A stretch of 64,000 nt of DNA from Typhlomys cinereus (Eukaryota > Chordata > Mammalia > Rodentia > Platacanthomyidae): positions 1,557,953 through 1,621,952 of the forward strand of contig JALPQD010000115.1 in assembly GCA_023101885.1 (NCBI GenBank), in the 5' to 3' direction. The notes under the pieces are model-generated. The model saw only the letters and a list, made by a program, of their open reading frames with translations, was not told the DNA's origin and did no database searches. Shown here piece after piece: positions 55,318-64,000 of this stretch. A program made the translations under genes and the position numbers. Positions within the stretch are counted from its first letter, which is position 1, and each line of letters opens with the position of its first letter.

Positions 55318-58298
55318 CATGAGTCTATACCTCAGAAGCTCTAAAGATTCTGCCAGAAAACTCCTAGAACTAATAAAGACGTTCAATAGAGTGGCAGGAT
55401 ACAAAAATTCATGTTAAAAAATCAGTGGCTTTCCTATATACCAGCATAAGCAAAGCAAGAAAGACCTGAGAGAAATAATATCATTTATCATTGCTTCTAT
55501 AAAGAAAAATGAAATACCTTGGAATAACCAAAGATGTGAAAGATCTATACAATGAAAATTTTAAACCCCTAAAACCGGGAATTACAGAAGGCACCAGAAG
55601 ATGGAAAGACCTCCATGCTCCTGGAGCAGCAGAATTAGCATTGTTAAAATGACCATTCTACCAAAAGCAATATATAGATTCAATACAATACCAATCAAGA
55701 TTCCAACCTAATTCTTCACAGAAATTGGTAAAACAATCTCAAATTTCATAAAAAACCATAAAAGACCCAGGATAGCATAAACAATCCTGAGTAATAAAAA
55801 CTCCATGGGAGGTATCACCCTACCAGACCTTAAACTGTACTATAATGCCATAGTAATAAAAACAGCATGGTACTGGCTCCAAAAAAGAGATATAGACTAA
55901 TGGATTAGAATTGAAGACCCAAATATAAGTGCATTCACCTATAGTCACTGATCTTTGACATAGGTACCAAAAAAATTGGAAAATGGACAATATCTTCAAC
56001 AGATGGCACCAGCAAAATTGGATATTTACATGCAGAAGAATGAAACTGGACCCTTATTTGTCTCTCTGAACAAAAATCAACTCAAATGGATCAAAGACCT
56101 CAATGTCAGATCAAAGATTATAAAACTTCTACAAGAAAAACTAGGGAATACCCTTGAATCGGTTTATCTTGGCTGGCATTTCTTCAATAGGACCTCAAAA
56201 GCCCAGAGAATAAGTCCAACACTAAACAAATAGCGCTATATGAAAATAAAAGCTTTTGCTCAGCAAAAGAGACTGTTAATGGAGCAAAAAGCAACCTACA
56301 GAAAAGAAGAACATTGTCACTAACCACACATCAGATAAAGGTCTAATAACTAGTGTACACAAAGAACTTGAAAAATTACATATTAAGGAAGTAAAAAAAA
56401 GCTCATTAAAATGGGCTTTTAGAACTAAAAAATTTTTTCACAAGACAAAAATAAAATATCTAACAATCACCTTTAAAAATGTTCTACCTCTGGGCTGGAG
56501 AGATAGTTCAGGGATTAAGCCTCTGCCTCACAAACAGAAGGTCCTGAGTTCAGATCCCAGATAGCACATAAAAACTCCAGGTGTAAATGACAGCAGCCTG
56601 TACTTTTGATCCTGGAAGGAAAAATCTGGGAAACTCCAGAGCAAAGGAAAGAGGAGGTAGCACAATTGAGGATGATTCCCGAAGTCACCCTTGGCCTTTC
56701 ACAGGCACACACAGTGACCTATGGTGCACATAGAAACACACATACAAGAACCACACATGCAAAAAATAAATAAACAAAATTTTACAAAGATGTTCTACCT
56801 CTCTAGTTGTTAGGGAAATGTAAATTAAACCCACCCTAAGATATCGTTTCACTTCGGTCAGAATGGCTAAGATCCAAAACACAAAAAACAGCCAAGACTG
56901 GCATGCATGCAGGGAGAAGGGGACCTTATATATTGCTAGTGGGATTGTAAATTCATTCTTTGGAGATCAATTTGGAGGTTCCTAAAAAAGTTAAAAACTG
57001 AAATTCCATTCCATCCAGCTATACCACTCTTGGGAACTCTACAGTGTTCATAGTAGCTCTTTTCACAATAGCAAAGGAATGGAACCAACATAGATGTATG
57101 TCCAACAGTTGACAAATGGTTAATGAAAATGTGGTACATACACACAATGGAATGCTATTCAGCTATCAGGAAAGATGAACTAATGAAATTTGCCAGTAAA
57201 TGGATGGAACTGGAAGAAATCATACTGAGTGAAACATCCCAGAGGCAGAAAGACAAACGCTTTATGTTTTCCCTTATAAATGGTTCCTAGCATCAAACAT
57301 TCAGTTTGATATAATCAAAGATAAACTTTTTACAACATCCACAAATGTAAAGGAACACAAGCAGGCGGTGGAGGAAGAAGCACCAAAAAGGCAGAAGCAA
57401 AAGAACATGGATGAACAGTTAAAAAAGGGTTTTATGTAAGAAAAGTCTTAAAGGAGAAGAGAGAATAGGAATAGGACACATCGAGAGTGGGGTTAGCCTC
57501 CAGATAACCAACTGCGTCACTAGTCCCTAACCCTTCCCCTGACTCAATGACAGGGCACACACGCCCACATTGTTGTCTAAACAACAATGGATAGGGAGAA
57601 AACTGACAGTAGACAGGATCAGAAGCCTCAATACTAATCACAAACACCCCTCATTTTATCTTTAGATAAGATCTCAGCATCCAAACAAGCTTAGCCTACT
57701 GCAATGAAAGAGCAGTGAAATAGACAATAGCCACGACAGTACAGAGTGTACCACCACCCTAAAATGCTTAGATGGAATCAGGTCAATCAAGTCTCTCCCA
57801 TCCTAAGGCTCAGGGAATCTTGTGGAAGAAGGGATGGTAAAATTGTAAGTACCTAAAGGTGGGGAGCTCCACTGCCAGTCAAGACATTCCACTCAAGGCA
57901 GGGCTGCTGCATCCAAGAACTCACTGCAATGAGACTTGTCCTTACCAAACCTACACAATGGCTGACATATCAGCATTCCCTCATAGACTAGTAAGGAACT
58001 CAGGGGAAACAATGCCTGCAGGGGAACCTTAGGAGCTAGGGCTAGACAGGTAAAGGGCAGTGCCCCCTCAGTGGGTCTATGCAATGAAAGGCTACTTAAT
58101 CTGCCACAGAGGCCTGAGACCCTACTAGAGCAGACAACTTAAAGCAACCCTGGGATCCACACAAGCAGACAGATAGGAGGGTGAGAGGGAAAGGGATGGA
58201 TTGGTGAAGGGAGGGGAGGTTGGGAGAAGAAGGAGGAAAGGGAGTGTAGGGACCACCACTCGTTATGTTTGTAAAACTAGAAAAATAATAATAAAAAA
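55318..58298 (+). mobile_element. 5'-truncated L1 with nested SINE
   Basis: It starts inside the reverse-transcriptase active-site region of ORF2 (just after the aspartates) and runs through a decayed ORF2 with many stops and small indels. It is interrupted by a SINE (56492-56789), resumes with the cysteine-rich C-terminal region and a 3' UTR, and ends 'tttgtaaaactagaaaaata' plus an A-rich tail. It is clearly older than the copy at 20929-27439. A stretch near 55976-56233 still reads like ORF2 but is broken on both sides. Confidence 0.92.
56492..56789 (+). mobile_element. SINE nested in the old L1
   Basis: It starts gggctggagagatagttcag and ends with aaataaataaacaaaattt. The exact 13-bp repeats atgttctacctct at 56479-56491 and 56790-56802 delimit it. 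The CA tail is present only as scattered 'acacac'. Confidence 0.93.
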
Positions 58299-58317
58299 GA
58301 AAATGAGGTCCGTTCAT

Positions 58318-58834
58318 TGGTAAGCAGATACAGTCTCATTAATGGCAACACAGATTATCTTTCTTAATGGTTTCATGAGCCTTGTAGAATGTTAGCCCCA
58401 CTTTAGGGCTTTACAAGCTTGCAAAGTCCTCCCTGAGACAGGTTGTATCTAGAATATCTTCTAAATTAAAGATGGCTAAAATTTCACATCACTAAGGGCA
58501 GAGACAGGCAGAGGAGTTCTAGAATGAAGCCAATGTGGTTTAAACTACACCACCTCTGGCCTTTCCAAGATTCTCAGGAGAATTCAAGCAATGTCTTTTA
58601 CATGGCATGTGCTTTATAAACTTGGTGTGATGAGATTGTTCAATTCTATTCCAATGACACCATCTCTTTCTACTCTGATTTTGTCTTTCCTCACATTTCC
58701 TGTCATTTGACTTGACTTTGGATTGGCCACAGCTATTTTGGGGATACCAGTGAGAGGGGCTGGTAGTTTGGCTGAGCTCAGGACACGGGTTACACACATC
58801 ACAACCACAGGCATGCATGTCACTGCAATTAGCC
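58318..58834. other. intergenic, nothing recognised
   Basis: Unique-looking DNA between the L1 and the next repeat. Confidence 0.65.
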
Positions 58835-59235
58835 TGCATTCAAGGCCAAAGGGCTTGAGGAAAGAGGGGTTTTATTTACTCCTACAATAATCCAGTTATA
58901 GCTCCTTATCTAGCTTGGCAGGAGAGCTCACACCACCACCAGGGGACAAGAAAACTGGCCATACCAAATCCACAGGACTACTGAGACAATTTTCACTTGT
59001 CAGACCAGCATGTCTGGCCAGTTTTAGGGAAGGATAACAACTTCCACAATCAGTTCCCTTCATCTTATTCACTTACCCAGGGACTAGTTCCCACCCATGA
59101 TGGGATGGGCATCCCCATCAATCAGACAATCTCCTGCAGTGCCCTCTAGACTTATTAACTCAACCACTGATTCTTTACAAAGGGTCCCAGAACTTGAACC
59201 CTCAACTATCAAGTTGACACCTATATTTAGCTATA
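58835..59235 (+). repeat. ~400-bp interspersed element, copy 6 of 6
   Basis: 'gggcttgaggaaagaggggt', 'tagcttggcaggagagctca', 'aatcagacaatctcctgcag' and the end 'ctatcaagttgacacctat'. Confidence 0.75.
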
Positions 59236-60059
59236 ACACATGTGGATATGTGGATGGCTTCCAGGAATACTACTAGGGCCACTGCACCAGCACACCCCAG
59301 AGAACATGCAGACCCCTGGGAAGACCTGTCAAGAGATGTAAGAGCTCCACAGCATCCGACATGCAAGGATGAGAAAAACAAAGAAAAGCAGGACTGACAC
59401 GACACAGCTGGAAGCCAATCTATGGGAAATTCTTCTAGTGGCCAGAGGTATAAAATTGTAAGCAGGGGACCCTTTGACCCTTGGTCAAAATTCAGTAGCA
59501 GATATAGCAATATATATTCCATTCAATTTTGTTCATGTCTGTTGAAAATGTATGAAAAAGAATTTATAAAAAATGCTGCATTTATAAGGTAAAAACCATT
59601 GCTCTGGGAGGTCCCATGTCTTAGGCATGTCAGATTTCACATTAGCATGCCTAATGAGTCCTGTCATGAGGAAATCTGACAGCTCCTAATGAGGTGGTAT
59701 GCATGCCATTAATGCTCAGAAATGGTTTGAGCTTTTAGAGACTAACTCCTGAACATCTTAAGTCAATGGATACAGTTCAAAGATAATCTGATCTTGTGTG
59801 TTCATATGTATGTATGTATGTATGTGTGTGTGTTTCAGCTTAGTAGTATGAACTGAAGTTCTTAGAAAATAAATCACACCCATGTTAAAGATTTTACAAA
59901 GCTGATTGATTGACTGACTGACTGACTGACTGACTGACTGACTGACTGATTGATTGATTGATTAGAACATGTGAGTTAAACTATCTTAGGCTACCTTTAG
60001 TCCCCTTTATATGCACTCTTTGCCTATTTTTGCATTTGACCTGTGACTCTCAGGTAAAA
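59236..60059. other. intergenic; tetranucleotide tracts
   Basis: (tatg)n at 59806-59823 and a (TGAT)/(TGAC) tract at 59903-59963. The rest is unique-looking. Confidence 0.75.
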
Positions 60060-60405
60060 CCTTATGGGATATATTAACTTAACAAACGGCTAGGTTCCAC
60101 CAGCCCCAAGACTGGCTAGCTTCCACCAGCCCCAACGCAAAGATGTTATCAGATGGCATCTGAAACCAATGTTCACTTCCTTGTTGCTGATGCTGCCACC
60201 ACCATATTTGATAAGTGCCTTGATTTATGCCTTTCTTTTGTTCTGTAATTACAAAAACTTCACAAAGCTGTCACATCACCTTGGAATATGATGCCTGGGG
60301 TAATGTGAATCAGTACTCCCTAGCCATGTCACTCATATTTGGCTCCAGAATAAACAATCTCTTATCCCATTGAGGTGAGAGCTGTGTTTTCTCCTAGACA
60401 GCAGC
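60060..60405 (+). repeat. possible solo LTR
   Basis: 'cttggaatatgatgcctgg', then 'ccagaataaacaatctctta' with AATAAA at about 60351 and a following T-rich end, resembling the U3-R-U5 layout of a rodent LTR. A short tandem 'ggttccaccagccccaa'-like unit occurs at 60090-60136. No second LTR is seen. Confidence 0.3.
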
Positions 60406-60799
60406 AATTTTAAAATGCATCTGAACTGCTATGTGGGTCTTCTTTGCAGATTAGTTTTACTTATTGTTTCAGAATTACAAATCAGCCCTAAATAAATATG
60501 ATAGGAAGGAAATATCCTTGAAGAAGGCAATAATGTAAATCAAGTTAGCAAAAAATCTTCAAAGCATCAAAAATGCTTACAATAGAAGATAATGAAACTA
60601 AATCCTGTGATAGTCAAAAATCATAAAGATAGGTTTTAAAAAATGTCACTATAGCTAGCAAAACATAGAAGGAAAGGGAAATAGAAAAGTCAAAGATGAT
60701 GAGAACTGGGTTGCTGAAACAAGAGGCAAAAGGAAGACAAACTACACGGGGCGGGGGGCAGTGATGCAGCACTTCTTTTAAATGCATTTGGTGACTGCT

Positions 60800-61085
60800 G
60801 TAGTTATTCTACTGTTGCCGTGAGACCACGCTCATACACAACTGAAAGGACAATTTATTTGACTCGCGGTTCCAGAGAGGATGTAGTCCATTTGGGCAGG
60901 AATCGCATAGCAAAAGAGAGAAAGCCAGTCCAGGTCACCACAGCTGTCACGGAGACAGAGAGAGCAAACAGCAGACTGCAAGAGGGTTGGACTACCACAC
61001 CTTTCCCAAACATTTAGCACCGGATGAAAATGCAAACATATAAGCCTGTTCAGGGCAACTCACATTCAAACCACGAGAGTAACTT
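60800..61085 (+). repeat. rodent hAT-like element (RCHARR1-type)
   Basis: 'ctactgttgccgtgagacca', 'gacaatttatttgactcgcg', 'gaggatgtagtccatttggg' and 'actcacattcaaaccacgag', in the same order as 50440-50810. Confidence 0.5.
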
Positions 61086-62224
61086 CCCTACATGTTCTTT
61101 ATAAACGTGTGTGTGGCACACCACTTACAGTCTACTGTGTTATTTTTATCACCTCCTGAAGCTTCTGACATACATCCATTTGTTCAAATTTGTTGAGATT
61201 TTCCAATCCTAAGTTTTTACTTTAAGAACTAATTTTGTGCTTGCGATTTAGTATTATTTTTTCCTCAAAAAAGTCCTCGAATTATTGAAGCACCACCCAC
61301 TTCAAACACAGTTCAAGAGTTGTCTCAGATGCTATCACAAACTCTTTATGCCCTGCCATTCTGGGCCCAAACATTCAGAAGAGCAGGAAACTCAATCAGA
61401 TCGAAACTAATGGGAGAAGAGTTTGTGGCAAGGATTGGCTGCTTCTCAGGAAGACTCAATGACGGTGACTTCATTTGAAAACAAGAGAGAGAGAAACAGA
61501 GTTAGGTCAATCCAGGGTGCTTTCAATGTGCCCCATGATTCAAGTTTTTCCAGTTGACTCTCAGAATGGAAGCAGCCAAGACTCTTCTACAGATCCCAGA
61601 GCCAGTGGACCCATCTTAACTAGTGGAAACATGCAGGAACTGTGAAAGATTCAAAAAGCTCATAGCATCATTGGAAAGGCTGAAAAAGCCGCTGCAACCA
61701 TGGGGTTGTTCTCCAAGTCACTACTGATGAACACTGAAGGCCGCAACTCTCTTGGTAGTTGGCTTTGGTGGTTCGGGATTGGAAGGATCCTTAGCCATTT
61801 TCTGTAGACATCTACCCAGCATAGTGTAGTTCAGAGTAACCATCTTCATCACATATGACAAATAACCTTCAATAGAGAGAAAGTGGATTCTCGGGGTCAT
61901 AAAAGGGAACAGCTGTGACTGACAAGCTCAAGTTTCCCAATTGATGCTTGGGAAAATCTTAAAGAATTGGGCAGCTACAAACAGAAATCTTATCAACAGA
62001 TCTGAACAGCAGTGTGGGAAGCAACAGACCAGTAGGTAAAGGAGGGGCTGCTTAAATCCCAACACCTGTATCACTCTGCTTTTGTCTTTGCTTCTTTCAC
62101 ATATGTCCCTCTGGCTCTCACACAACCACTATTGTCAACAAAGTTTTTCAAAAATTATACCATAAAGCAGGGCATTTTTTTAATGTTTGTGTTTGCCTGG
62201 AGGTTTCTTCTATAGCAGTTTTTT
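61086..62224. other. intergenic, unassigned
   Basis: No repeat or gene recognised. A plus-strand frame without an early ATG is open at 61233-61478. Confidence 0.5.
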
Positions 62225-64000
62225 AAAATTCTTTGAAGCTCTCATATATGAATGTAATGAATGTATATGTTTCATCTCATATTACTCTCCCTATCCTACC
62301 CACTCCTCCGTTCCATCCAGTCTCCCTCCTGCCCCATGATCCTCTGCATTTGTGCTCCACTGGGCTCAGTCCAGGGTGCCTGCATTGGCATGTGTCTGGG
62401 CACTTGTACAGGAGGGATATTTAATAACTGCACTTTTGAATTCTCTCTCTGTCATACATCAGACTTTTGTTTGCTTGTTTGTTTTTCTCCCACATTTTAT
62501 TTTTTTTCCCAATCATACAAGCTCAATAGGTACCCCATCCTCTCCCTCCTTCCTTCCTTCCTAGTCTCCTCTTGCACTCTCCTCCCCCCCCTTTCACCTT
62601 CCTTTCACCTTCCTCTCTCCATCCTTTTCTCCCAGTGCCTCCCCCTTCCTCCCCTGGAGCATCCTTTGTGTGAATAAAAATGCCCGACCTAGTTAGGGGT
62701 AAGGACTCAGTGGCATAGCCCAGGGCCCTTTCTTGGGCTCCCTGTTAGTATGGGAGCTCTATTATGACTATTAATCCTTGCCTCTAAGGACACTATTGCC
62801 TGAAGCCTTCTCCCCTGTGATCCATGCTAGACTTTGGGGGGGGTCATTGATATGTTACATTGTGCAGGTCATACAAAGTCCAAGTATGACTGTTGCAGCC
62901 CTAACTTGTGTGAAGTATCTTGCATATTGTTGGTCCACCCCATCTTACGATCTTGCCACCTCTTCTTCCACAAGGTTCCCGGAGCTTTAGTATGGGGAAA
63001 GATTTGGCTGGTCTGGTTCCAGGTGATTAACATAGGGTCTTTGGTGTTCTGAATTATGGTTTGTTGTTGTTTTCAGTTTTGCTTTTCCTGCACCGCCCTT
63101 GGCTCCACCCTGATTGGTATTGAAGTTCACCTCCTAACTAAAGATAAAAGACTGTTTAAATAGAGATCTTAATGGAATAGGAGTAGGACATAGCAATGGG
63201 CGGGGGTCAATGTCCCATTTGTAGGATGGTTACCATCTATCTTCCAGTCCCTATACCCTCCCTGATTGGTGATGATCAAATCTGTTCAGTCACAGGTGAC
63301 CAGGAAGGGAAGCGAAAGTGAGCTGTATCAGATGTCTCACTACTTACATGCAGTACTTGGTTGACCTATTTTCTCTACTGAAGCATGATCCCCTCTCTTC
63401 TTTTTTGGGGCGGCCCTCCTTCCCCTTCCTTCCTGTTTATAATCTTTGTGATTACAGTAGGTATTATAGAGATTTACCTTTGAATATGTCATTAAGTAGG
63501 TTTGGTGCTAGGATCCACCTATTGGGGAGTACATACGGTATCTAATTTTCTGTGTCTGGGATACTTCACTCAATATAATTTTTTCTAATTCCGTCCATTT
63601 CCTGGCAAATTCATATTTTTGAAGGCTGAGTAGTATTCCATTGTATACATGTACCACATTTTCCTTATCCACTCATCAACTCTTGGGCATTTGGGTTGAT
63701 TCCATGACTTTGCTATTATAAATAGTGCTGCAATGAATATGTTTGTGCTTATGTCACTGTAGTGAATTTTTGCATCATGGGGTATTATTCCCAGAAGTGG
63801 TATAGCAGGGTCATATGGCATTTCAATCTTTAAATTTTTTAGAAATTGCCAAACTGATTGCTAGAGTGGTTGTATAAGCCTGCATTCCTACCAACAATGT
63901 ATGAGAGTTCCCTTCTCTCCACACCCTCTCCAATACATAAGACTTTTAAAGTCTGTATTTTATTATAATTGATAAGCAGTCATTTTACATGTTGATGGGC
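62225..64000 (-). mobile_element. L1, minus strand, 3' part, cut by window edge
   Basis: On the minus strand 63821-63585 encodes the ORF2 C-terminal region ([18 protein letters not shown]..., [22 protein letters not shown]), and reversed cysteine-motif DNA lies near 63900. The 3' UTR follows leftwards to a T-rich end near 62480-62510. 62225-62470 may be an older L1 3' end. The 5' part is beyond 64000. Confidence 0.85.

Noticed and set aside
55976..56233. Independent 85-residue gene
   Set aside because: It is a leftover open stretch of decayed L1 ORF2, flanked by stops and frameshifts.

Overview
The window is vertebrate nuclear DNA from a rodent. This rests on the mix of repeats: 7SL-derived B1-like elements, tRNA-derived B3/B4-like elements, rodent-type LINE-1 copies and many (CA)n/(TG)n tracts. 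The most abundant SINE, a tRNA-headed element with a (CA)n plus AATAAA-type tail, is one I cannot name, and I cannot place the genus; it does not look like a mouse or rat B2. There are no bacterial or phage features and no CRISPR array.

The only cellular protein-coding gene I can support is the 3' end of SLC28A3 (concentrative nucleoside transporter CNT3), on the + strand. Four coding exons lie at 510-591, 1554-1652, 1869-1989 and 6205-6331. They join in phase at GT/AG junctions, encode the last 142 residues and end in TGA at 6329-6331. The 3' untranslated region follows. The remaining ~55 kb looks like the intergenic interval downstream of this gene.

The main landmark of the intergenic part is a full-length, young LINE-1 at 20929-27439 (about 6.5 kb). 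It has an exact 16-bp target-site duplication, two tandem GC-rich promoter monomers with a 269-bp period, an intact ORF1, an ORF2 broken by one nonsense codon and one 1-nt frameshift, and a G-rich 3' UTR. Older L1 pieces lie at 3275-3765 (-), 15234-15328 (+), 17590-17880 (+), 36590-37230 (+), 38540-39130 (+), 47925-48310 (an inverted/direct pair), 55318-58298 (+, carrying a nested SINE) and 62225-64000 (-, running off the window).

Other structure includes a 22-bp minisatellite at 19080-19405, two SINEs inserted head-to-head into one target site (4203-4927), a SINE about 30 bp upstream of an SLC28A3 splice acceptor, and a family of ~400-bp elements present six times that ends in a near-palindromic motif. 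No operon-like organisation applies. The only functional links are the exons of SLC28A3 and the ORF1/ORF2 pair of the L1. Intervals where nothing was recognised are listed as such.
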